Positions 1 to 6,222 of a DNA stretch of 7,741 nucleotides are shown here, piece by piece. The notes under the pieces were generated by a model that saw only the letters and a list, made by a program, of their open reading frames with translations, was not told the origin of the DNA and ran no database searches. Origin of the DNA: Betaproteobacteria bacterium (lineage in GTDB: Bacteria; Pseudomonadota; Gammaproteobacteria; Burkholderiales; SG8-39). Made by a program: the position numbers and the translations under genes. Position 1 is the stretch's first letter. Each line of letters opens with the position of its first letter. The stretch is from contig SHXF01000150.1 in the NCBI GenBank assembly GCA_009693435.1, forward strand, positions 1-7,741. Direction: 5' to 3'.

Positions 1-182
1 GCGATCATCGGCCCGAAGTGATTCACCCAGCGCCGGACCGACTCGTACGAAACCGCGATGCCGCGTTCCGCCAGCAGGTCTTCGACGTCACGCAAGCTCA
101 GTGTGAACCGGAGATAGAGCCACATTGCCCGGTGAATGATCTCAGGCGGGAACCAGTAACCGCTGTAGCTTATTCTCTTCAT
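1..182 (-). CDS. IS6-family-like transposase, N-terminal 60 residues (partial)
   Basis: The reading frame opens with ATG at 182-180 and stays open to the window edge, so only the N-terminus is visible. It begins MKRISYSGYWFPPEII. Residues 21-40 read WLYLRFTLSLRDVEDLLAER and are followed by GIAVSYESVRRWV. This matches the N-terminal helix-turn-helix of IS6/IS26/IS240-type transposases, whose usual pattern is WYLRY-LSYRDVEELL-ERG-VDHTTIYRWV. The catalytic DDE domain would lie to the left, outside the window. The family carries out replicative transposition and cointegrate formation. I am confident of the family type; the exact IS cannot be named and whether the gene is intact cannot be judged. 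Confidence 0.85.
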   Translation of the reverse strand, partial: MKRISYSGYWFPPEIIHRAMWLYLRFTLSLRDVEDLLAERGIAVSYESVRRWVNHFGPMI

Positions 183-240
183 CGCTTTGGCTACCAGTCA
201 ACCAGGGATGCTGCTACACTCCGATCGCCGTGACAATGCC
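1..240 (-). mobile_element. End of an IS6-family-like insertion sequence, cut by the window edge
   Basis: The segment carries the 5' part of an IS6-like transposase gene and the terminal sequence upstream of it. Read on the minus strand, the outer end begins GGCATTGTCACGG at position 240. This resembles the GGC-[A/T]-[C/T]-TGT start of IS6-family terminal repeats such as that of IS26. The 58 bp between this end and the transposase ATG is close to the leader length in IS26-like elements. The other end lies outside the window, so neither the inverted-repeat pair nor the 8-bp target duplication usual for the family can be confirmed; the candidate duplication is the 8 bp at 241-248. The element lies just beyond the stop codon of the 138-residue gene and does not appear to break it. 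Confidence 0.7.
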
Positions 241-250
241 GTTCTCTAGC

Positions 251-667
251 TTATGGCATATCGCTGCTTTTCAGCGCTTCATCAATTAGAAACAGATCGG
301 TTAGTAGCGCGCGTACATGGATAGACGCGTTGATATTGTCGATCATCTGAGATCCGATGGATCGTTGAGCGAGAACGAAGCGGAAGGCGGCGCGGGCCTT
401 GACGACGTCCTGCTTCAATACCGCCAGCATGTCGCCCGTCGCCTGTTCCACAGCGCCCCCCGGCGAGCCAAGGTCACGGGGCGTTGCCGCATCGAGCACA
501 TCAAGGGCCAGGCTGGCGCGTCGAAGCGCCTGGCGGATGCCCATCGGATCGTCCTCCTCGCGCTCGCGCCCCTGCGCCGCATAAGCCAGCATCAACTCAT
601 AGGTCGCCTCGATGGCATCGATCGCTTCGGCCACGCTGCGTGGCTTCTCGAACTCGCTCGACGCCAT
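251..667 (-). CDS. Hypothetical 138-residue helical protein, last gene of the cluster
   Basis: I do not recognise this protein. It has no signal peptide or membrane span and contains no cysteine. It looks almost wholly alpha-helical: helix-prone stretches at about residues 10-32, 43-62, 71-102 and 105-134 are broken by a charged loop (REREEDDP, 34-41) and a Pro/Gly turn (TPRDLGSPGG, 62-71). The predicted location is cytoplasmic. The start at 667 is preceded by GGAAGG with 7 nt spacing. It lies 53 bp downstream of the cytochrome b gene on the same strand, so co-transcription is likely. A role as a small accessory or assembly protein for the cytochrome or the molybdoenzyme is possible on position alone. 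It ends 10 bp before the insertion sequence, with no sign of truncation. Confidence 0.75.
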   Translation of the reverse strand: MASSEFEKPRSVAEAIDAIEATYELMLAYAAQGREREEDDPMGIRQALRRASLALDVLDAATPRDLGSPGGAVEQATGDMLAVLKQDVVKARAAFRFVLAQRSIGSQMIDNINASIHVRALLTDLFLIDEALKSSDMP

Positions 668-720
668 GGGTCACCCTTCCTGCGAAACAATCGGATTGCC
701 GTACGAGGTCGCACGCATGC

Positions 721-1386
721 TCATGCCTTCCAGCGCTCAGCATCGTGATGATCGGAATATTCCTTGCGGCTGATCCAGCCGCGAAACATCGAGCGCGTGA
801 AACGCCAATTGTCGGGACGCAAGGCGAAATAGATGTGGATGACCAGAATCGTTACCATCGCCATCGCGGCGAGCCCGTGGACCGCATAGATGACGCCCCA
901 GGCGTCGGCGGAGAACCAATAGGGATCGCGGCGCCACAGAGGCGTGTCGATCTTGAGCAGCATCAAAAGCCCGCTCGCGATCACCGCCAGAACCAGAATG
1001 GCAACGGCGAGATGGTAGAGCTTCTGCAAGGAATCGTACTTGCCGGGACGGGTCGGCGGTGCGCCGCCGCCGGAGATCGTGTGCCTCGCCTCGCGCCAGA
1101 TGTCGCGGATATCGGCCGTCCCGATGACCATGTTGCGCCAGTTCTGCCAGACGACAGAGCGCACGACATGGAAAACGACTAGAACGGCGAGCAGCACGCC
1201 GGTGATCCAGTGAATCTCGAGCCATTGGAATTTGAAGCCGAGGATCGGCACGAACGACGTGCCCATCAGCACCAGAACCGCGAGCGCCATCAGCCAGTGG
1301 TAGAGGCGATCGACCAGCCGATGACGTATGACGCGCCCGGATGGGTCGGTGGCATTGGTGAACCCGTCGGTTGAGCGCTCGGTCAT
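721..1386 (-). CDS. Cytochrome b / b561-type four-helix membrane subunit
   Basis: A 221-residue integral membrane protein that probably binds b-type hemes and passes electrons between a periplasmic oxidoreductase and the quinone pool. Four hydrophobic spans are visible at about residues 31-49, 60-80, 123-144 and 164-188, with a polar loop of about 40 residues between spans 2 and 3. Candidate heme-ligand histidines are His30 (RLYHW, helix 1), His59 and His73 (helix 2), His125 (KLYHLA, helix 3) and His170 and His184 (VIHIYFA, helix 4). The RLxHW start of helix 1 and the HIYFA motif of helix 4 are typical of the cytochrome b561 / formate dehydrogenase gamma / Ni-Fe hydrogenase cytochrome b superfamily. 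The ATG at 1386 lies 21 bp after the stop of the 54-residue membrane protein gene. No dedicated partner enzyme other than the upstream molybdenum hydroxylase is visible. The family call is firm; the redox partner is inferred. Confidence 0.88.
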   Translation of the reverse strand: MTERSTDGFTNATDPSGRVIRHRLVDRLYHWLMALAVLVLMGTSFVPILGFKFQWLEIHWITGVLLAVLVVFHVVRSVVWQNWRNMVIGTADIRDIWREARHTISGGGAPPTRPGKYDSLQKLYHLAVAILVLAVIASGLLMLLKIDTPLWRRDPYWFSADAWGVIYAVHGLAAMAMVTILVIHIYFALRPDNWRFTRSMFRGWISRKEYSDHHDAERWKA

Positions 1387-1407
1387 ATGCAGCCCTTGCG
1401 CTCCCTG

Positions 1408-1572
1408 TCAATGCGGCCGGCGCGCACGCGCCTTCGCGAACGCCATGACGATCACATGCAGAACGATGAAGGCCATCGCGGCGGCCACAAACAAAGGCAG
1501 CAAGTCCCATGAGGCGCCAACCATCTGCTCCTGACCACCATAGATCGATTTGGTGTAGCGGAAGAATTCCAT
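1408..1572 (-). CDS. Small single-span membrane protein, 54 residues
   Basis: A short open frame beginning MEFFRYTKSIYGGQEQMVGA and ending in a basic tail (AKARARRPH). Residues 24-47 form one hydrophobic span (LLPLFVAAAMAFIVLHVIVMAF) that contains His39. The positive-inside rule puts the C-terminus in the cytoplasm and the 20-residue head in the periplasm. The start is bounded by an in-frame stop upstream with no other ATG between, although the ribosome site (GAAAGA, 7 nt spacing) is weak. It is 85 bp from the end of the dehydrogenase gene and 21 bp before the cytochrome b gene, so it is probably translated from the same message as the cytochrome. A role as a small subunit of the cytochrome or an anchor for the exported enzyme is inference. 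I recognise no named family. Confidence 0.6.
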   Translation of the reverse strand: MEFFRYTKSIYGGQEQMVGASWDLLPLFVAAAMAFIVLHVIVMAFAKARARRPH

Positions 1573-1657
1573 CCGATCGTCTTTCGCAAAATTGCTTCGG
1601 CGTTTGCCCGACTGCCTTCAAGTTCTACGCCGTGCGGCGCGCCGTTTTGCGTTGCTT

Positions 1658-2554
1658 CTACCCGAACTCCACCCCGGCATTGTCGGCCATCCATCGCGCG
1701 GCGTCCATATGATCGCCCGTCGCATGCGGCGAATGGCTGGCGCCGGTGTAGGCCGCCTGCACCAGACTTGCCAGCGGCGCGGGCGCGGTTGCCTCGCGCG
1801 CGGCTTCAAGTACCCGGGCGATATCGGCCTGCATGCGCCGGTTCGCCACGCCCGATTGATAACGGCCGGACAGCACCTCGGCCGCCACCGCCACCGGCGG
1901 CGTGCCCATCCCCGGCGCGAGCAGCGGCATGGCCCCGAGGATGCCGGCTGGGTCGAGCCCGGCCTTTTTCGCAACGATCATCATTTCGGTGTGGATCGCG
2001 ACCGACAGCGCGCCGAGCGTGGCGACAATCGACTTCGCCAGCGGCCCGGAGCCAAGCTCGCCCAGCCGCAAGGTCGTCGATGCGAAGGCCCGCAGCACCG
2101 GCGCAATGCGTTCCAGCGCGTCGCTCGATCCGGACGTCAGCAGCGTCAGTTTGCCCTCCCGGGCATCCTGCGGACCGCCGACCGGCGTTGCCTCGAGCCA
2201 GATCGCCCCCTTCGAATAGAGAGCGCGCGCAAGCTCCGGCCCGGTCTGCGGCGAGGCGTCGCTCATATCGACGATGATTGTGCCGGGGCGAAGCTTGTGG
2301 ACGAGGCCAATCGAGCCCAGAACGGCTTCGCGCAAGGTCGCGTCGGAGGTTTCCGCGATCAGCACCAGATCGCAGACCTGGGCGAGATCGTAGGGCGAAC
2401 CGGCCGGCGCGCTGCCGCCTGAGGCCAGATGGGCCTGCAACATGCGCCCATTCAAGTCCGTGGCGGTGCAGCCGATGCCCTGCTCGTCCAGCCGGCGCGC
2501 CAGTGCGGCTCCCATGGAGTCGAGCCCGACGATGCCAACCGAAAAATTCGCCAT
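1658..2554 (-). CDS. NAD-dependent beta-hydroxyacid dehydrogenase family protein (3-hydroxyisobutyrate dehydrogenase-like)
   Basis: A 298-residue soluble oxidoreductase of normal family length. The N-terminal Rossmann motif is GIVGLDSMG (residues 7-15), and Asp33 at the end of beta-2 (ATDLNGR) favours NAD over NADP. The D-x-S-x-x-SP segment at 96-102 and the AREGKLTLLTSG segment at 131-142 match conserved blocks of the family. Lys174 in GSGPLAKSIVATL is the expected catalytic lysine. Two positions depart from consensus: the usual S-G-G of the substrate site reads VGG (125-127), and the N-N that normally follows the catalytic lysine (KxxNN) reads V-A (177-178). The substrate is therefore probably not 3-hydroxyisobutyrate. 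The start at 2554 has AGGAG 6 nt upstream. A 238-bp gap separates it from the FAD-subunit gene, so it may have its own promoter. A linked metabolic step is suggested only by position. Confidence 0.88.
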   Translation of the reverse strand: MANFSVGIVGLDSMGAALARRLDEQGIGCTATDLNGRMLQAHLASGGSAPAGSPYDLAQVCDLVLIAETSDATLREAVLGSIGLVHKLRPGTIIVDMSDASPQTGPELARALYSKGAIWLEATPVGGPQDAREGKLTLLTSGSSDALERIAPVLRAFASTTLRLGELGSGPLAKSIVATLGALSVAIHTEMMIVAKKAGLDPAGILGAMPLLAPGMGTPPVAVAAEVLSGRYQSGVANRRMQADIARVLEAAREATAPAPLASLVQAAYTGASHSPHATGDHMDAARWMADNAGVEFG

Positions 2555-2672
2555 TCCCCGCTCCTGCGATGCAGACCTGATGCATCACGCAATCTTGGTG
2601 ATCCGGTCAAGCCTCGCATCCCTGGCGCGACCCTGCCGGCGCCGCGGCAGCCCGCCATCACGGCGCAACCAA

Positions 2673-2689
2673 GTAGGTATCAGACCCAC
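2673..2689. promoter_or_regulatory. Imperfect 17-bp palindrome, possible operator upstream of the dehydrogenase gene
   Basis: GTAGGTATCAGACCCAC matches its own reverse complement at 12 of 17 positions (GT-GGT-T-A-ACC-AC), the pattern expected for a dimeric repressor site. It lies about 120 bp upstream of the dehydrogenase start. The regulator is unknown, and a palindrome of this quality can occur by chance. Confidence 0.2.
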
Positions 2690-2704
2690 CAATTGATCGG
2701 CCAA

Positions 2705-2778
2705 ACGTGATCCGGCCCGGTCCAGCGGTCAGCCGAATGTGAATTCAGCGCACCACAGTCCCGGGCCGGATATAACGT
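2705..2778. repeat. Inverted repeat able to form a long hairpin after the Mo hydroxylase genes
   Basis: The arms ATCCGGCCCGG (2710-2720) and CCGGGCCGGAT (2761-2771) are perfectly complementary over 11 bp, with a 40-nt loop. After a short asymmetric internal loop the pairing continues for 4 bp (2705-2708 with 2775-2778). It begins 14 bp beyond the FAD-subunit stop codon. There is no T-run after it on the minus strand, so it is not a textbook intrinsic terminator. It could stabilise the 3' end of the upstream message or act as a protein-binding site. Confidence 0.5.
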
Positions 2779-2792
2779 CGTCCATTCGCGCG

Positions 2793-3794
2793 TCAGGCCA
2801 CCGCGTCGCGCAAGGATCGCATCACAAGATTCGCCATCAGCGGCACCTTGTAATGGTTGTAGTTGAGCGGCCGCGCACCGCGGGTCACCGATTGGCCAGC
2901 GAGCTGCGCCAGCTCCTGGTCGACCTTCTTACCCTTGATTGTCTCCTCGGCGACGCCAACCCGTCGCGGCGTACAGGACACCCCGCCGACCGCCACGCGC
3001 GAGGCTTGCACGACGCCGCCGGCGTCGGTCTTGACCGCCGCCGCGACATTGACGAGCGGGAAGTCCCAGGCGTTCCGATCCGCCACCTTCTCAAAATAGA
3101 ACCGTGCGCCGGCCCATTCCTTCGGGATGCGGATGGCGACCAGCAGCTCTTCCGGCTGCATCTGCGTCATCCGGGTGATGTCGATGCGCGGCCCGATGAA
3201 GAACTCCTCGGCCGGCACTACCCGCTCACCCTTGGCGCCACGGATCACCATCTTTGCGTCGAGGGCGATCATGGCCGGGGCCATGTCCGACGGCGACACC
3301 GCCACGCAGCGGTTGGCGTCGAAGATCGCATGTTCCCGGTTCTGAGCTTCCGGCGTATCGGCGAAGCAGGTGTTGCCCCCGGCGCGATAGCAGGGAAGGC
3401 CCGAACGGTAGTACCAGCAGCGCGCGTCTTGCGAGACATTGCCGCCGATGGTGCCGGTGTTTCGGATCTGCGGGCTCGCCACGTTGCCCGCGGCGTCCGC
3501 GAGCAGCCGGTAGCTCTTCTTGACGACGGCGTTGTTCTCGATATCGGTGAGCGTGGTGAGCGCGCCGATCTCGATGCCGTCCGCCGTCTCCTTGATGCCC
3601 TTCATCTCGGCGATAGCGCTGATGTCGACCACCACCTTGGGCCGTTTGATGCGGTCCTTGAACCAGGACAGCGAGTCGTTGCCGCCGGCAATCTTCCAGG
3701 CGACCTTCTTGTGCTGGTCGAGCAGCGCAACCGCGGCTGCGACCGTCGTGGGCCTAAACAGCTCGAAGCCCGGAATGACATCTTTGATCATCAT
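2793..3794 (-). CDS. FAD-binding subunit of xanthine-dehydrogenase-family molybdenum hydroxylase, with probable [4Fe-4S] site
   Basis: A 333-residue middle subunit that takes electrons from the iron-sulfur subunit onto FAD. FAD-binding motifs of the CoxM/XdhB family are AGGNDSL (residues 36-42) and the TIGGN block (115-119, in RNTGTIGGNVS). Between them and the C-terminal domain is an insert with four cysteines: Cys126 (QDARCWYYR), Cys135 (LPC), Cys143 (GGNTC) and Cys163 (NRCVAVSPSDM). This resembles the inserts of E. coli PaoB and Thauera 4-hydroxybenzoyl-CoA reductase HcrB, which hold a [4Fe-4S] cluster in addition to FAD. There is no signal peptide, so export would be by co-transport with the Tat-bearing subunit. 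The start at 3794 has AAGGAG 7 nt upstream; the second ATG at 3791 is an alternative. The gene begins 15 bp after the Mo-subunit stop. Confidence 0.93.
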   Translation of the reverse strand: MMIKDVIPGFELFRPTTVAAAVALLDQHKKVAWKIAGGNDSLSWFKDRIKRPKVVVDISAIAEMKGIKETADGIEIGALTTLTDIENNAVVKKSYRLLADAAGNVASPQIRNTGTIGGNVSQDARCWYYRSGLPCYRAGGNTCFADTPEAQNREHAIFDANRCVAVSPSDMAPAMIALDAKMVIRGAKGERVVPAEEFFIGPRIDITRMTQMQPEELLVAIRIPKEWAGARFYFEKVADRNAWDFPLVNVAAAVKTDAGGVVQASRVAVGGVSCTPRRVGVAEETIKGKKVDQELAQLAGQSVTRGARPLNYNHYKVPLMANLVMRSLRDAVA

Positions 3795-3801
3795 GGCAGG
3801 G

Positions 3802-3807
3802 CTCCTT
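3802..3807 (-). promoter_or_regulatory. Ribosome binding site of the FAD subunit
   Basis: AAGGAG on the minus strand lies 7 nt before the first of two adjacent ATG codons and 10 nt before the second, favouring 3794 as the start. It overlaps the short spacer after the Mo-subunit stop codon. Confidence 0.6.
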
Positions 3808-3809
3808 CA

Positions 3810-6221
3810 TCACATCGTGTTGGCTTGCAGCGCCCGGTACGACTGCGGACGCTTGGCAAGCGCATTGATGATCATGTCGCGAACCACCGGGGTCCGGTGA
3901 AAATAGTGTCCGCCCAAGGCGTCCGAGATGGCGTTGATCAACGCCCCCGCCGCCGCACCCTGGATCGGTTCGCCGATGCCCTTCACGCCGACAGGATTGT
4001 CGCGATCCGGCTGCTCGACGGCCGCCCAATGGAACGACTTCGGCATGTCGAGATAGGTCGGCGGCTTGGACTGGTCGAACTGAACGTTGGCCGGCAAACC
4101 GAGCTGGTGGTCATAGACAATGCGCTCGGTGGTGGCAAGGCCGAAGCCCATCATCGCCCCGCCGTGCATCTGCGACTGCAGGCCCGCGGGATGCAAGACG
4201 GTGCCGCAATCAGCCACACCGAGATACTCCTTGATTTCGAATTCGCCGGTTTCGGTGTCGAGCTCGACCATGCAGAACCCGGCGCAGAGGGCCGGCACCA
4301 TGCCGCGCTTCGGCAGCTTGTCCTTGGCGACGCCTATCAAACCCGTGCCCGCCAGAGCCTCGACCGAGGCCTTGGTGAGCGGGTTGATGTCGGCTGGCAA
4401 TTCCTTGCCGGCGAACTTGCCGCCGAGTTCCATCGCCCGCTTGGCGGCGTCAGCGAAGCCGATCGACTTCGATGCGTCCGTCTTGTGGACGACCCTCTCG
4501 TTCTTCAGGTCATAGTCGCCCGATGCGCCGCCCAACTGCTGGGAGGCGATCTCAAGTAGCTTGTCCTTGGCATCCATCGCCGCAACGTAGTTGCTCCGGG
4601 AGGCGGTGTAGGCGGTGTTCGAACCAAACTGACCGATCATCCACGGCAGGTGTTTGTCGGTGCGGCCGCGAACGATGACGACGTTATCCCAGTTGTAGCC
4701 CAGCACTTCGGCGGCGACGCGCGAGGTCGCCGCACAGGAGAAGGTGCCGAGGTTGCCAACGCCAGAATGAACGTAGAGCTTGCCGTCCGGCAGGATGCGA
4801 ACGATGCCGTCGAACCCGTTCGAACCGCCGGCGTGGAAGGCGCTGGCGATGCCGACGCCGATGACCTTATTGCCATTGCGCTTACCGGAAAGCTTCTTCT
4901 TCTCTTCCCACTTGAAAACGTCGCCACCCTTGACGAGCGCGTCCTTGAGGAAGGCGCTGGTAAGCTTGCCCTTGGCATTGTGGCCATCAAAACCGTCGTT
5001 GTCGGGGGCGTTGATACGCCTAATCGCAAGCCTGTCGAGGCCAAGTTCGCGGGCGCCCTCGTCGATCATCGGCTCGATCGCCATCGCCGTCTGGTTCTCG
5101 CCAGGGCCGCGCTGCGGACCGCGCGGCGACGTGTTGGTGAGCACCGCCGTGCCGCGCCAGCGCATGGCTTCCGGCTGGAAGCAGATCTGGATCGAGTGAC
5201 CGCAGTTGCGGAAGTCCCAGAAGCCCATGTTTGGGCCGTTGTCCTGCACAACGAAAACGTCAAAGGCCGTGATACGGCCATTCTCGGCGAAGCCGATCTT
5301 GGCCATACCCTGGAAGCCCGCGCGGCCAGAACCGAGCAGGGATTCCTCTTCGCGCGATATGCGCAGCATCACCGGGCGTCCGTTGGCCTTCTTGGACAGA
5401 AGACCAGATACCGCAATCAGCGGATAGCCGGTGCCTTTCGAGCCGAAGCCGCCACCGCAATATTCGGCGATGAACACGACCTCCTGCGGCTTGATGCCAA
5501 GGTAACGCGCGATGTTTGGCACGACGAATGACTGGCTCTGCATCGAACCGTGCACGTAGCACTTGCCATTCTGCCAGTAGGACATGTTCGAGCGCGGTTC
5601 CATCGAGTGATGCGATGTACCCGCGGTCAGGAAGCTGCGCTCGATGACCACCTTGGCTTTCTTGAAGCCGGCATCGAGGTCTCCGTAGGCCCATTCTTCC
5701 GCGGCCTTGCCCATCGGCATCTTGCCCTGGTCGAAGCTCTGGAAGTCCTTGGCCGTCCACTTCACTGTCTGCAACGGCAACTGAACGTTGGCGACATTGC
5801 CGCCGGAGAACGCGTTAATGCCGCCGGGATAGAGCGAATCTAGCGGATCGACGACATGCTTAAGCTGCTCGAAGTCGACCTTGATCGCCTCGATGGCCGC
5901 CGCCGCGATCTCCTCGCTTTCGGCCGCAACCGCCAGGATCGGCGCGCCGGCAAACACCGGCTCCTTGTAGAGGATCGGATCGACCGGGGGCGGAAACTGC
6001 GGCACGTCATCCGGCGTGATGATCGCTACGACGCCCTTTATCTTCATGGCGGCCGACGTGTCGATGCTGCGCACGCGCGCATGCGGCAATGGCGACAGCA
6101 TCAGCTTCGCATGCAGCATGCCTTCGGCGCGGAAGTCCTCAGCGTATTTCGCCGCGCCAGTAACCTTGGCAACCATATCCGGCGGTGTAAAATTCTTGCC
6201 TACGAGCTTGTAATCAGCCAT
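3810..6221 (-). CDS. Molybdopterin-binding catalytic subunit of xanthine-dehydrogenase-family hydroxylase
   Basis: An 803-residue catalytic subunit that would hydroxylate a substrate carbon at a molybdenum cofactor using water as oxygen source. The N-terminal hammerhead-like domain spans about residues 10-125 (KVTGAAKYAEDF at 19-30). Mo-cofactor motifs are CGGGFGSKG (255-263), the RGPGENQ block (371-377) and the QMHGGAMMGFG block (684-694). Glu751 in GVKGIGEP (745-752) matches the catalytic glutamate of the family. Gln228 lies where the conserved Gln of the TQxP region is expected. Two departures are seen: GVGNLGTFS (487-495) stands where a GQG motif is usual, and the arginine loop reads SPRGPQRGPG rather than AFRGFG. 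There is no CO-dehydrogenase AYRCSFR loop. MADYKL at 6221 is the start, with GGGAGG 5 nt upstream and one base after the small-subunit stop. The substrate is unknown. Confidence 0.95.
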   Translation of the reverse strand: MADYKLVGKNFTPPDMVAKVTGAAKYAEDFRAEGMLHAKLMLSPLPHARVRSIDTSAAMKIKGVVAIITPDDVPQFPPPVDPILYKEPVFAGAPILAVAAESEEIAAAAIEAIKVDFEQLKHVVDPLDSLYPGGINAFSGGNVANVQLPLQTVKWTAKDFQSFDQGKMPMGKAAEEWAYGDLDAGFKKAKVVIERSFLTAGTSHHSMEPRSNMSYWQNGKCYVHGSMQSQSFVVPNIARYLGIKPQEVVFIAEYCGGGFGSKGTGYPLIAVSGLLSKKANGRPVMLRISREEESLLGSGRAGFQGMAKIGFAENGRITAFDVFVVQDNGPNMGFWDFRNCGHSIQICFQPEAMRWRGTAVLTNTSPRGPQRGPGENQTAMAIEPMIDEGARELGLDRLAIRRINAPDNDGFDGHNAKGKLTSAFLKDALVKGGDVFKWEEKKKLSGKRNGNKVIGVGIASAFHAGGSNGFDGIVRILPDGKLYVHSGVGNLGTFSCAATSRVAAEVLGYNWDNVVIVRGRTDKHLPWMIGQFGSNTAYTASRSNYVAAMDAKDKLLEIASQQLGGASGDYDLKNERVVHKTDASKSIGFADAAKRAMELGGKFAGKELPADINPLTKASVEALAGTGLIGVAKDKLPKRGMVPALCAGFCMVELDTETGEFEIKEYLGVADCGTVLHPAGLQSQMHGGAMMGFGLATTERIVYDHQLGLPANVQFDQSKPPTYLDMPKSFHWAAVEQPDRDNPVGVKGIGEPIQGAAAGALINAISDALGGHYFHRTPVVRDMIINALAKRPQSYRALQANTM

Positions 6222-6222
6222 C

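Larger units (their letters stand above)
2555..2792. other. Gene-free gap between the FAD-subunit gene and the dehydrogenase gene
   Basis: I see no credible gene here. The gap follows the stop of the FAD-subunit gene and precedes the ATG of the dehydrogenase gene, both on the minus strand. It holds an 11-bp inverted repeat (2710-2720 with 2761-2771), an imperfect 17-bp palindrome at 2673-2689 and a perfect 10-bp palindrome at 2578-2587. A gap this long inside an otherwise compact gene set suggests a transcription stop, a second promoter with operator, or both. No clear -35/-10 pair is visible. Confidence 0.5.

Noticed and set aside
18..233. Plus-strand open frame of 71 codons at the left edge
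   Set aside because: It is antisense to the IS6-like transposase N-terminus, which has clear family residues.
737..1621. Minus-strand open frame of 294 codons spanning the cytochrome b and the small membrane protein
   Set aside because: It is a shifted frame over the cytochrome b gene. Its translation is Arg-rich and lacks the membrane spans and heme histidines that the 721-1386 frame shows clearly.
1592..2422. Plus-strand open frame of 276 codons
   Set aside because: It is antisense to the dehydrogenase gene, Arg-rich and without recognisable features.
2739..4559. Plus-strand open frame of 606 codons
   Set aside because: It lies antisense to the FAD-subunit gene and part of the Mo-subunit gene, both with complete family motifs. 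Its translation is rich in Arg, His and Asp with no recognisable domain, as expected for a mirror frame in GC-rich coding DNA.
4650..5531. Plus-strand open frame of 293 codons
   Set aside because: It is antisense to the core of the Mo subunit and shows no motifs.
3810..6221. Aerobic CO dehydrogenase large subunit (CoxL)
   Set aside because: The form I CoxL active-site loop AYRCSFR with its copper-binding cysteine is absent; the corresponding region reads TNTSPRGPQRGPG. The Tat signal on the small subunit also argues against it.
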